Assembly: GCF_000282975.1 (NCBI RefSeq)
Contig: NZ_ALJC01000025.1
Coordinates: 62,001-126,000 of the forward strand
Direction: 5' to 3'
From: Pseudomonas psychrophila HA-4
Lineage (GTDB): Bacteria > Pseudomonadota > Gammaproteobacteria > Pseudomonadales > Pseudomonadaceae
Length of the DNA stretch: 64,000 nt
The notes beneath the pieces were generated by a model. The model was given only the letters and a program-made list of their open reading frames with translations, had not been told where the DNA came from and searched no databases. Both the position numbers and the translations under genes were made by a program. Positions within the stretch are counted from its first letter, which is position 1; every line of letters begins with the position of its first letter. This document shows positions 17,545 through 25,793 of this stretch, one piece after another.

Positions 17545-17879
17545 TCCTATCCAAGCCAGTCGTTGATCATCGCATTTACACCATCGTGCCCCGCGGGATG
17601 GCTGAATTTCTCAACGCGTTCGACCAGTTGGCGATGCCTTTGCTACTCAAGCATTTGGGCGCACCGCTGGCGTTCTACACCAGCAGCATCGGCCCGCTGA
17701 ACCAGGTGGTTCATCTATGGGGTTACGACAGCCTCGACGACATGGAAAAGCGCAGCATGGCCCGCGACAGTGATCCAGATTTCGGCGCTTATCTACAGGC
17801 GACCCGTCATCTGATCGTGGCTCAGGAAACACGCATTATCAGACCCGTGCACTTGGCAAGCTTGGGTCACCCCAAGTAA
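17541..17879 (+). CDS. NIPSNAP family protein (copy 1)
   Basis: This 112-residue protein has the NIPSNAP/ferredoxin-like alpha-beta pattern with the signature NQVVHLWGYDSLDD near its middle. Its start overlaps the stop of flavoprotein A (ATGA), a sign of coupled synthesis. A second NIPSNAP copy (22790-23110) sits between the other two flavoproteins and shares 13 of 14 residues in that signature. The function of bacterial NIPSNAPs is poorly known; dimeric alpha-beta barrel relatives include monooxygenases and substrate-binding helpers. Confidence 0.85.
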   Translation: MILSKPVVDHRIYTIVPRGMAEFLNAFDQLAMPLLLKHLGAPLAFYTSSIGPLNQVVHLWGYDSLDDMEKRSMARDSDPDFGAYLQATRHLIVAQETRIIRPVHLASLGHPK

Positions 17880-17902
17880 GCGACCTACACGCTTGAGTCA
17901 CC

Positions 17903-17915
17903 ACAATAATAAAAA
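17903..17915 (+). promoter_or_regulatory. A-rich AAnAAnAA box before the MFS carrier gene
   Basis: ACAATAATAAAAA precedes the GAGG ribosome-binding site (17917-17920) of the gene starting at 17929. It is a candidate Hfq/Crc site. Confidence 0.6.
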
Positions 17916-17928
17916 TGAGGGACACTCG

Positions 17929-19293
17929 ATGGACCAGCAAAAAACGATTGATGTGAGTGAGTGGATCGATACTCACCCGGTGGGTCGCTTTCAGAAATGG
18001 GTTGTATTCTTCGGCTTTTTGATCATCGCCCTTGATGGTTTCGACGTCGCCATCATGGGCTTTATAGCACCGCAGTTGAAAGCGGAATGGGGTTTGGGGC
18101 CGCAGGCGTTGGGTCCGGTGCTTAGCGCTGCGTTGATCGGGTTAGCGGTCGGTGCATTAACGGCCGGGCCGCTGGCTGATCGGTATGGCCGAAGGATCGT
18201 GCTGCTATGCAGTATCGGCTTGTTCGGGGGGCTGACCATCGCGACAGCCTTCGCCTCGGATGTGCAAACCTTGGTCGCCTTGCGCTTTTTGACCGGCCTT
18301 GGTCTGGGCGCCGCAATGCCGAACGCAAGTATCCTCGTGAGTGAGTACGCACCGGCACGCAGCCGTTCATTCTTTATCACCGTCGCTTTTTGCGGTTTCT
18401 CGTTAGGGGCGGCGGTGGGAGGTTTTGCCAGCGCCTGGATGATCCCGAATGTGGGATGGCAAAGTGTATTGGTACTGGGCGGTGTCTTGCCGTTACTGGT
18501 GCTACCGATCCTGTATTGCAAACTACCGGAGTCAGTGACCTTTTTGGTGTCGCAACGTGCGGCGCCTGAACGTATTCACGCCATCATGAAGCAGCTGGCG
18601 CCTGATCTGGTAACGGCTAACTTAACGTTTCTGATGCCCCAGGTGGGCAAGCCTGCGGCTGGCGCCATTGGTCTGGTGCTATCGCGGCGCTATCTGTTTG
18701 GCACGCTGATGCTCTGGCTCGGCTACATCATTGCTCTGTTTATGGTTTACCTCTTTAGCGGCTGGTTGCCCACGTTGATAAAAGAGGTCGGCCAATACAG
18801 CGTTGCTGATGCGGCTGTGGTCACGGCTATTTTTCAGATCGGTGGTCCAGCGGGTGCCATTTTCGTGGGCTGGGCGATGGATCGTTGGGGCAAGCGTAAC
18901 GTGTTGACGCTTGCATTTCTGGGCTGCGGTGTGGCGATCTTTGCCATCGGCCAGTCCACCGGTCATTTTGTTTTACTGTGTGCAGTCGCCTGTATCGTCG
19001 GCTTTGGGCTCAACGGGGTGTCTGTCGGCATGAACGCATTGGCGGCTAGTTATTACCCCACTCAAGCCCGCGCCACGGGCGCTAGCTGGATGAGCGGTGT
19101 CGGTCGGATAGGGGCCGTTTTGAGTGCATTCGCAGGTGCGCAGATGCTCAGTCTGGGTTGGTCGCTGGCGGAGATCTGCATGACGATGCTGATTCCGGCC
19201 GGCGTTGCCGCGTTGGCGATTTATTGCCAGTGTCGGCACGCCTCTCGATTGACACACCCTTTGCAGTCGGCCGAGAAGGTCGCGCTCTCATGA
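17929..19293 (+). CDS. MFS transporter, aromatic acid:H+ symporter type
   Basis: The 454-residue, 12-helix carrier has the PcaK/BenK family signatures: DGFDVAIMGFIAP in helix 1 and GPLADRYGRR between helices 2 and 3, with GWAMDRWGKRN in the second half. The ATG at 17929 with GAGG 8 bases before it is preferred to an upstream TTG. It is the last gene of the SDR-flavoprotein-NIPSNAP operon and should import the pathway substrate. An aromatic or hydroaromatic carboxylate is the family norm (4-hydroxybenzoate, protocatechuate, shikimate/quinate relatives). Confidence 0.9.
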   Translation: MDQQKTIDVSEWIDTHPVGRFQKWVVFFGFLIIALDGFDVAIMGFIAPQLKAEWGLGPQALGPVLSAALIGLAVGALTAGPLADRYGRRIVLLCSIGLFGGLTIATAFASDVQTLVALRFLTGLGLGAAMPNASILVSEYAPARSRSFFITVAFCGFSLGAAVGGFASAWMIPNVGWQSVLVLGGVLPLLVLPILYCKLPESVTFLVSQRAAPERIHAIMKQLAPDLVTANLTFLMPQVGKPAAGAIGLVLSRRYLFGTLMLWLGYIIALFMVYLFSGWLPTLIKEVGQYSVADAAVVTAIFQIGGPAGAIFVGWAMDRWGKRNVLTLAFLGCGVAIFAIGQSTGHFVLLCAVACIVGFGLNGVSVGMNALAASYYPTQARATGASWMSGVGRIGAVLSAFAGAQMLSLGWSLAEICMTMLIPAGVAALAIYCQCRHASRLTHPLQSAEKVALS

Positions 19294-19385
19294 GTGCCCA
19301 GACACACAGGGGCCATGTTGGGGTAATTACGCGGGCCGCTACAAGAATGGGTCACGCTACCGCGCTTGCTGGCTGAAGAGAGGGC

Positions 19386-20273
19386 TCACTGGCGCGAGGC
19401 GTGGGCCTGCTGGCGAAACTCGCTGGGGCTGAGTTGGGTGTGTTTGCGAAAGAATCGGCTGAAGTAGCCGACATCGAGATAGCCCATGCCATGGGCTATC
19501 TGCTTAACGCTTTGGGATGAATGGGCTAACTCGCGCTTGGCCTCAAGGATCAGCCTGGCGTTCAGCAAGGTCATTGGCGTCATTCCCAACTGTTCATGAC
19601 ACAGCCGTCCTAGGGTTACCACGGTAATACCGAGGCGACTGGCGTAGTCATTGAGCGACAAGTGTTCGCGAAAATGCTGATTCGCCAATTCGCGAAAGGC
19701 AATGATCTGCTGGCTGCGTCGATCATGATGGTGCGCAGGCAGGCCTTCGGTGTCCTCGCTCAGGCGTAGCATCTGGATCACCAGTGCGAGGAGTAGTGAC
19801 ATGCTGCACGCAACGTGCTCGCGCCCACGGCCGTGATACTCCTCGTACAACGCTCGATACAGCGGCATCAGCGGGTTATCGACAGGCTCCCAATGCGGTA
19901 GCGCCACGATATAGGGCTTCTGGATCTGCGGTAATAGGCGGGGGGAGAGCACCTGGATGATGTTTTCCAGCGGGTGCTGGACGGCTGTAATCACGTGCCC
20001 GTCGACCCGTCCGTGCCAAGCGAAGCCATGGACGATTTGTTCAGGGATAAATAGCAAGCACGGGGCCTTGACCTTGACCCACTGGTTGTCCAGTAGCACT
20101 TCGCCTTCGCCACTTTGCAGGTACAGCATCTGTAACAGCCCGTCGTGTCGATGGGCGGCGATCTCCCAGTTGTAACTACCGGAGCGGTGTGAGATTGATT
20201 CGACGTGTAGGAAGTCATGCCAGACCGGCGGAGTCGACTCGCCGAACAGGACATAGTAGGGAATCGTGTTCAT
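19386..20273 (-). CDS. AraC family regulator, PobR/HpaA-like
   Basis: This 295-residue protein has an N-terminal cupin-like sensor (HRHDGLLQMLYLQSGEGEVLL). The C-terminal pair of helix-turn-helices spans about residues 195-290 (SRLGITVVTLGRLCHEQLG; GMGYLDVGYFSRFFRKHTQLSPSEFR). The overall shape resembles the PobR and HpaA regulators of 4-hydroxybenzoate and 4-hydroxyphenylacetate catabolism. It lies between two oppositely directed flavoprotein clusters. An element in its upstream region recurs upstream of the SDR operon, so it probably activates that operon. No good ribosome-binding site precedes the ATG. Confidence 0.88.
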   Translation of the reverse strand: MNTIPYYVLFGESTPPVWHDFLHVESISHRSGSYNWEIAAHRHDGLLQMLYLQSGEGEVLLDNQWVKVKAPCLLFIPEQIVHGFAWHGRVDGHVITAVQHPLENIIQVLSPRLLPQIQKPYIVALPHWEPVDNPLMPLYRALYEEYHGRGREHVACSMSLLLALVIQMLRLSEDTEGLPAHHHDRRSQQIIAFRELANQHFREHLSLNDYASRLGITVVTLGRLCHEQLGMTPMTLLNARLILEAKRELAHSSQSVKQIAHGMGYLDVGYFSRFFRKHTQLSPSEFRQQAHASRQ

Positions 20274-20375
20274 TATATTTATAGTCTACGAGAGTACCTG
20301 GGCCCTACCTTAGCGAAGTTTTTTGGCGTTGGCTCATTGCCCCTCTTAATGGGTGTAAAAGTCTCGATAGTTGTC

Positions 20376-20395
20376 GGTTTTGTCCATGCTTGGGC
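20376..20395 (+). promoter_or_regulatory. Candidate AraC-type operator (shared 20-bp element, copy 2)
   Basis: GGTTTTGTCCATGCTTGGGC differs at only three positions from 14911-14930. It lies about 100-120 bases upstream of the AraC gene start, so it could mediate autoregulation. The 248-bp gap (20274-20521) is AT-rich and also contains a TTACAT/ATGTAA inverted repeat at 20433-20450. Confidence 0.5.
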
Positions 20396-20521
20396 GTGCT
20401 GTCGTATGAGTAGGCTAGGTATTACTATTCGTTTACATGCATCGATGTAATGAGTGATTAATTACAACGCTTAGTCATTGTTTGCGTTGTGTGCGTGTTG
20501 GTGAATACCGATGCGGAGCGT

Positions 20522-20923
20522 TTATTTATTCTTGAAAAAGTCATCAACGATGAGCGTTTTCTCCGTCGAAAAAATGGACTCGTAGATTGCTTCATGTAGA
20601 ACGCCACGAACTAACCATGCGCTAGCGTTATAAGCACGGGCCTTATTGAAAAACGCTAGGTGCCTTTCGTCTCCGAGTTCAAAGAGTCTGAATTGTTGCT
20701 CCTCCATCTCGGCGATAAGTTCGTCGAACAGCGCGGGATCATTTTTTGAAAGTGCGACAACTATATCGGCTGTGTTTAAGCCCGCTTCATTGGCTGCCCA
20801 CAAGACGATACGCGTTGCCACTTCCATCTTTTTGCTTGGGGTGAGAGCGTCCAATGCATCCTGAACATCTGGATAACTGGACGCCAATCGTGCAGGCATT
20901 GCCTTTTTTTCCGTAGTGCTCAT
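20522..20923 (-). CDS. Hypothetical protein, 133 aa, unrecognised
   Basis: I do not recognise this protein. It is 133 residues, acidic and mostly helical by appearance, with no signal peptide or membrane segment. It has a C-terminal FFKNK and a central DPALFDELIAEMEEQQFRLF that could form an amphipathic helix. A GGGAGT site precedes the ATG. The gene and its flanks are visibly richer in A+T than the neighbours, which may indicate a separate origin. It lies 79 bp after flavoprotein B on the same strand and could be the end of that operon. Confidence 0.65.
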   Translation of the reverse strand: MSTTEKKAMPARLASSYPDVQDALDALTPSKKMEVATRIVLWAANEAGLNTADIVVALSKNDPALFDELIAEMEEQQFRLFELGDERHLAFFNKARAYNASAWLVRGVLHEAIYESIFSTEKTLIVDDFFKNK

Positions 20924-21002
20924 TGCAGACTCCCGATGGCTTTTTGATCACCTCGCGAGCGCTCATCTGCCCGGCGGTCTTTCACCGTTATAAAGGGGCC
21001 AG

Positions 21003-22721
21003 TTAATCGGGTATTTTTTCGTTCACTGCCTGGCCGGCAAGCACTCTGGCTGCGATGTAACCGAAGGTCATACCCGGACCGAGAGTGATGCCACCGCTTG
21101 GGTAATGGCCGTTCATGATGCTGTTCATGTCATTGCCCACGACAAATAGCCCTTGAATGGGCGAGTCGTGTTCGTCTAATGCCCGCGCGCAGGCATCGGT
21201 TTTTAGACCGGCGAAAGTGCCGAGGCTGCCGGGCACCAGCTTAACCGCGTAGAACGGCCCTTTGCGCAGGCTACCAAGGGACGGGTTTGGCCCGTGCAGA
21301 ACTTCGCCTTGGGCTTTGTTGTAGTGCGATTCTCCGCGATGGAAGAGCGGGTCACGACCACGTTCGGCGTCAACGTTAAAGGCGCTGACGGTGGCTTCCA
21401 ATTGTTGCTCATCAATGCCGCATTGGCGTGCCAACTCGATCAACGTTGGGGCCTTTAGCAAGTATCCCTCGCGTATGTACCGCGCAGTTGGGAATGGAAA
21501 GGGTTTGGACCAGCCCAGGCCATAGCGACGTTGGGCATGGTGATCGCAGATCAGCCAAGATGTCGGGGTTTGTCCCGAACCCGTGGCTGCAAACAGCGCG
21601 CACATGTAGTCGTGGTAGGAGTCGGCCTCGTTGACGAAGCGTCGGCCATCTTGGCGCACGGCGATGAACCCGGGTTTGGCTCGTTCCATCAGGTGCGGAA
21701 AACCGCTGAACCCACCATCTTTGCGCTGCACACGCGACACCGGTGCCCACGCGGCGGCATTGCTCAGGTCGGAGGCCACGCATGCCCCGACGCTTTCGCC
21801 CAAGCGCAGGCCATCGCCGGTGTTGCCCTTGGGGGCAGCGCTGAAATGTTCGGTGCCATGGGGCGCATGCTTGAAAAGGCGGGCGATGCGCTGCCGGTCG
21901 TGGGGGAAGCCACCGCAAGCGAGCACTACACCACGTCGGGCTCGAATTTCGATCAGGCGTCCAGCAGACTCGACGCGTGCCCCGGCCACGCGTTCACCCT
22001 CACGTAGCAGTTCTCGCACGGGCGTATCAGTTAGCAGGCGGACCTTGCATTCCAGGGCGCTTTTTAGCAGCCGGGCGACCAGTGCATTGCCGTTCACCAG
22101 GTGCATGCCCCGACCATGGCGGAGCAGGTCGCGGGCGTGGCGCAGCAGGCGCTTACCGGCGTAAAGCAATGAGGAGGGTGACTGGCGGGCATTGAGGAAG
22201 TGGTTGAGGTCGGCGCCGCCAGCAATGCCCATTCCTGCCAGGCTGATCATGTCGAGCGGGGGTCGTAGTTTGTTGATCCAAGGGCCAAGGAGGCGACCGT
22301 CAAAGGGTTGCGCACAGACCGAGCGCCCCCCTTTTGCGTGGCCCTCGCTGGCGTGGAAATCAGGCATCTTGCTACCAGAGAAAAACTGCACCGCTGTATG
22401 GCGTTGGAAAAAATCAACCATCTTCGGGCCTTGTTCTAAGAACGCTTCGACGCGAGGATCGAGCACTTCGCTGTGCAGTTCGTTACGCAGGTACACCCTC
22501 GACTGCTCCACGTCTTCAACGATACCGTCGGCGATGGCCAATGGGTTGCGCGGAATCCACAGCCAGCCCCCCGACCAAGCGCTGGTACCGCCTAGTTGCG
22601 GCTCCTTTTCCACCACGATGACGTCGAGGTTAAGTTGCCCGGCAGTCACCGCCGCTGCCAGCCCTGAGGCACCAGAGCCGACGACTAGGACATCACAAAG
22701 CAGGGGGTCGCTGATGCACAT
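21003..22721 (-). CDS. FAD-dependent oxidoreductase, 3-ketosteroid dehydrogenase-like (paralogue B)
   Basis: The 572-residue flavoprotein is a paralogue of A and C. It has VVGSGASGLAAA, GGTSAWSGG, the SYH motif with Tyr369, and HYPSGG with Tyr540 and Gly544. It differs at the first tyrosine region, which reads PDFHASEGHAKGG (Phe122) where A and C have PDYxPDxPGG, so its substrate or reaction may differ. I start it at the ATG at 22721, because an upstream frame extending to 22886 would run into the NIPSNAP gene. It is the last of three enzymes in an AroE-like, flavoprotein C, NIPSNAP, flavoprotein B order. Confidence 0.87.
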   Translation of the reverse strand: MCISDPLLCDVLVVGSGASGLAAAVTAGQLNLDVIVVEKEPQLGGTSAWSGGWLWIPRNPLAIADGIVEDVEQSRVYLRNELHSEVLDPRVEAFLEQGPKMVDFFQRHTAVQFFSGSKMPDFHASEGHAKGGRSVCAQPFDGRLLGPWINKLRPPLDMISLAGMGIAGGADLNHFLNARQSPSSLLYAGKRLLRHARDLLRHGRGMHLVNGNALVARLLKSALECKVRLLTDTPVRELLREGERVAGARVESAGRLIEIRARRGVVLACGGFPHDRQRIARLFKHAPHGTEHFSAAPKGNTGDGLRLGESVGACVASDLSNAAAWAPVSRVQRKDGGFSGFPHLMERAKPGFIAVRQDGRRFVNEADSYHDYMCALFAATGSGQTPTSWLICDHHAQRRYGLGWSKPFPFPTARYIREGYLLKAPTLIELARQCGIDEQQLEATVSAFNVDAERGRDPLFHRGESHYNKAQGEVLHGPNPSLGSLRKGPFYAVKLVPGSLGTFAGLKTDACARALDEHDSPIQGLFVVGNDMNSIMNGHYPSGGITLGPGMTFGYIAARVLAGQAVNEKIPD

Positions 22722-22789
22722 AAAAATTACCGCGAGAGTGAATGGGGTTGGCCGCTCCCGAACAGAAGCGGCGCGATGCTGCGACGGGC

Positions 22790-23110
22790 TTACTTGAGCG
22801 GGGAAAAGTCGGTTGGACGCAGCAGTCGCGACTCCAACGTCACCACCGCATCCAGCGCCTTGTTCTGCCGCGCGAATTCCTGCCAACGCGCATCTGCCGC
22901 CATGGCGTTGCGGCGTGTCATGCGATCGTCAAGGCTGTCATAGCCCCAGATGTGCACCACTTGATTGACCTCACCTATTTCGGTCGTGAAGAAGCCAACC
23001 AGATTGCCCAAGTGTTCTTGCTGCACGGCCAATGCGGCGCTTTTGTACAGGGCCAGCCAGTCGCCGAGCTTGGTTGGTTTAATCGTATAAGTGCGCAGTT
23101 CGTAGTACAT
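22790..23110 (-). CDS. NIPSNAP family protein (copy 2)
   Basis: The 106-residue protein starts YYELRTYTIKP, the classic NIPSNAP opening, and contains NQVVHIWGYDSLDD, nearly identical to copy 1 at 17541-17879. A GGAG site precedes the ATG. It sits 21 bp after flavoprotein C and 68 bp before flavoprotein B. Each KstD-like transcription unit in the window therefore contains one NIPSNAP gene, which suggests a functional partnership rather than chance. Confidence 0.87.
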   Translation of the reverse strand: MYYELRTYTIKPTKLGDWLALYKSAALAVQQEHLGNLVGFFTTEIGEVNQVVHIWGYDSLDDRMTRRNAMAADARWQEFARQNKALDAVVTLESRLLRPTDFSPLK

Positions 23111-23131
23111 GGTGTTCTCCAGTGCAGATGG

Positions 23132-24856
23132 TTATGTCGTGTGTTGATCGAGTCGGCGGGCGATATCACTGGCGGCGAGGTAGCCGAAAGTGATGCCGGG
23201 GCCAAGGGTGATTCCGGGACCTGGGTAGGTGCCGTCCATGATTGAGTTCATTTCGTTGCCAGCGGCGTAGAGTCCGGGGATCGGCGTGTTGCTGCGATCA
23301 AGTACGTTGGCCTGGCCATTAGTGACGAGTCCACGGGCTGAACCCAAGTCGCCGGTAAACAAACGCACGGCATAGAACGGCGCTTTGAGCAGCGGTTTTA
23401 GGCATGGATTCGGCTGATGTAGCGGGTCGCCCATGTACCGGTTGTAGGCCGTACTGCCCTTGCCGAACTGGCGGTCGACACCCTGTTCGGCATCGGCGTT
23501 GAACTGCGTCAGGGTGTGTTCCAGAGCGCTCGCGTCGATGCCTGCGATGCGCGCCAATTCGCTGAGGCTGTCGGCACGCAGCAGATAACCCGCCTCGATC
23601 AGAGCACTGTTGTCGACGGGACGCGGTCGTGCCAGGCCCATGCCATAGTTGTTCAGGGCTTCGCTGTCACAGATCAACCAACAGGGGGCGTTCGCGCCGT
23701 TATTGGCGAACATGCCCTCGACGAAATGGTGGTAGGAGTCGGATTCATTGACGAAGCGTTGTCCGGCACGGTTGACCGCGATCACGCCAGGTTTGGCGCG
23801 ATCGGTGACCAGATGCGGAAAGCGTTCTACGCTGCCGTCGGCCTTGTGCAACACAGAGACCGGGGCCCAGAAGAAATTCGCTGACAGGTTGTGACCGATT
23901 GCAGCGTTGACCGACGCAGCCAACCGTTGCCCGTCACCGACGTTGGCGGGCGGTGACATGCTCCAGTGCTCCGAATCCGTGTAAGGTCGCTGTTCTGCGG
24001 CTTGCGCTCCGGCAGCAAAACCGCCCATGGCCAGCACCACACCCCCACGTGCGAATACCGAATGGGTGACTCCGCCTCTGGAAATCTGTACCCCCATGAC
24101 CGAGCCCTGTTCGGTGATCAACCCTTCGGGCGTCGCCTGGAGCCATATATCGACTCCGTTGGTCAGGGCAGTGGTGGCCAGGCGCGCAATCAAGGCATTG
24201 CCCACGGTCAGGCGGGTGCCGCGTGGGTGGCTGAGACGGTCGATGGCATACCGGCCCATCAGTTTTAGGCAGTGCCAAAGGGACTTCGGCGAACGCTTGA
24301 AACTCAAAAAGTGCTGAATGTCGACACGGTTGACCATCATGCCGCCGAATAGCAGCATGCCGTCCGGGGGGCGTTTGAGGTCTTTGAAATGCTCACCAAG
24401 GCGGCGCCCGTCGTACTCGTCTATTTCCAGCGCACGGCCGGTTTGAGTGCCTCCCGGCAAGTCCGGGTAATAGTCGGGCGACAGCGGCCGCAAGCTATAT
24501 TTGAGTTCGCTGTGGGTTTCAAGGTACCGCAGGGCTTCACGCCCCTGCTCGATGAAGGCATCGATCAATTGCGGGTTGTAGCCGACACCGATCACCTCTT
24601 TCAGGTAACGGCGCATCTGTTCGGCGGGCAGGTGATGCCCGGCAGCCCGCGCCTGATCGGTATCGTGCAGCCACACAGCCCCACCGGAAATCGCCGATGT
24701 ACCGCCGAAGGCATTGGTCTTTTCCACCAGCAAGACCTTGAGACCGTGGCAACTGGCAGTCACTGCGGCGGCGAAACCGGCGGCCCCGCTACCCAGGACA
24801 ATCACGTCATAGCTCAGGTCTGCATCAGCAGGCGGCAGAGAGGTCGTAGTGTTCAT
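23132..24856 (-). CDS. FAD-dependent oxidoreductase, 3-ketosteroid dehydrogenase-like (paralogue C)
   Basis: This 574-residue flavoprotein has VLGSGAAGFAAA, GGTSAISGG, YAAGNEMNSIMDG, and all expected KstD-type residues: Tyr129/Tyr130 in PDYYPDLPGG, Tyr375 in SYH, and Tyr544 with Gly548 in YPGPG. Of the three paralogues its C-terminal motif is closest to true 3-ketosteroid delta1-dehydrogenases. It follows the AroE-like gene by 32 bp. Two successive desaturations of a cyclic ketone, the second giving a phenol by tautomerisation, would need two such enzymes; B and C in one operon fit that. Confidence 0.88.
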   Translation of the reverse strand: MNTTTSLPPADADLSYDVIVLGSGAAGFAAAVTASCHGLKVLLVEKTNAFGGTSAISGGAVWLHDTDQARAAGHHLPAEQMRRYLKEVIGVGYNPQLIDAFIEQGREALRYLETHSELKYSLRPLSPDYYPDLPGGTQTGRALEIDEYDGRRLGEHFKDLKRPPDGMLLFGGMMVNRVDIQHFLSFKRSPKSLWHCLKLMGRYAIDRLSHPRGTRLTVGNALIARLATTALTNGVDIWLQATPEGLITEQGSVMGVQISRGGVTHSVFARGGVVLAMGGFAAGAQAAEQRPYTDSEHWSMSPPANVGDGQRLAASVNAAIGHNLSANFFWAPVSVLHKADGSVERFPHLVTDRAKPGVIAVNRAGQRFVNESDSYHHFVEGMFANNGANAPCWLICDSEALNNYGMGLARPRPVDNSALIEAGYLLRADSLSELARIAGIDASALEHTLTQFNADAEQGVDRQFGKGSTAYNRYMGDPLHQPNPCLKPLLKAPFYAVRLFTGDLGSARGLVTNGQANVLDRSNTPIPGLYAAGNEMNSIMDGTYPGPGITLGPGITFGYLAASDIARRLDQHTT

Positions 24857-24888
24857 TGTTAACGCCTGTTAAAGACACGGCCGGAAAA

Positions 24889-25707
24889 TCAGATATCCAA
24901 CGGAGTCACGCCCATGAAGTGACCGAGGTTGCCCAACTGGGCCAGGGCCATTTCGGGGCCAGTCTGAATTGGGCAGCCGAGGCTTCGGGCAAAGGCGAGA
25001 AACGGTGTCACGGCGGGTGATGTCACGACATCGGTCACCAGGGTGTTGGCGCTTAGGGTTTCCATCAGCGCTGCTGGCAAAGGCAGAGGACCGTCATCGC
25101 TGGTTGCACCCATGCCGACGGGTGAGGCATTGACGACAAGGTCGAAGTGCTCAAGCGAGGCTGGCCTGGTACTGATCACACTCTCGGGGAACGTTCTGCG
25201 CAAGAGTTCACCGAGCACCTCGACACGCTCGTCACTGATGTCGCTGATCACCAAGTGGCTGACCCCGGCTTGGCACAACGAATACGCAATTGCGCTGCCG
25301 ACGCCGCCAGTGCCGATGACCAGGGCCTGTTTGTTTTTTGGATTGAAACCGTGCTTGCGAGCAGCGTTGAGAAACCCTTCGCCGTCCACTATATCGCCCA
25401 CCAGTCGGCCGTCGGGTTCGCGGCGAATCACATTGACCGAGCGCAGCGCTGCCGAGCGTTCACTGACGCTGTCCAGGCGGCTGGCCAACATCTGCTTGTA
25501 AGGCACGGTCACCACGCAGCCGCGCAAGTTTTGCCAGCCGCGCAGGGTCTGGAGGAAGTCATCCAAAGCCGGCTGTGCAAGGTCGATGGCGAGCATGACG
25601 ACGTTCTGCTGGTGGTCGGTGAACCAGCGATTGAAGTTTTCCGGCGATTTCACCTGGGCTATAGGTGAGCCGACGATGGCGACCAGTTCAGTCGAACCCT
25701 GAATCAT
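24889..25707 (-). CDS. Shikimate/quinate dehydrogenase-like protein (divergent AroE paralogue)
   Basis: The 272-residue protein has AroE architecture. The N-terminal substrate domain carries SPIAQVKSP and the Lys-containing VVTVPYKQ. The NADP/NAD fold has the motif GTGGVGSA, and the C-terminus carries GPEMALAQ. It departs from housekeeping AroE at two substrate motifs: the usual NVT before the catalytic Lys is VVT, and the NTDxxG segment reads IVDGEG. This points to a catabolic hydroaromatic substrate rather than shikimate biosynthesis. The start at 25707 follows a GGGA box. It heads the minus-strand operon and is divergent from the IclR regulator. Confidence 0.82.
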   Translation of the reverse strand: MIQGSTELVAIVGSPIAQVKSPENFNRWFTDHQQNVVMLAIDLAQPALDDFLQTLRGWQNLRGCVVTVPYKQMLASRLDSVSERSAALRSVNVIRREPDGRLVGDIVDGEGFLNAARKHGFNPKNKQALVIGTGGVGSAIAYSLCQAGVSHLVISDISDERVEVLGELLRRTFPESVISTRPASLEHFDLVVNASPVGMGATSDDGPLPLPAALMETLSANTLVTDVVTSPAVTPFLAFARSLGCPIQTGPEMALAQLGNLGHFMGVTPLDI

Positions 25708-25793
25708 GGGATGTTCCCGCTTATTGGCTGTGTTGTAGGGCCAATACTGCAAGCGGTGAACACAGCGAACAATCGAGCTTGAGAAGGATCAAG

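Noticed and set aside
22722..22886. N-terminal extension of flavoprotein B
   Set aside because: The extra 55 residues are not flavoprotein-like and would run into the NIPSNAP gene. The FAD motif starts just after the ATG at 22721.
15820..24856. Steroid degradation cluster
   Set aside because: The flavoproteins are KstD-like, but no ketosteroid hydroxylase, meta-cleavage dioxygenase, HsaD-like hydrolase or side-chain beta-oxidation genes are nearby.
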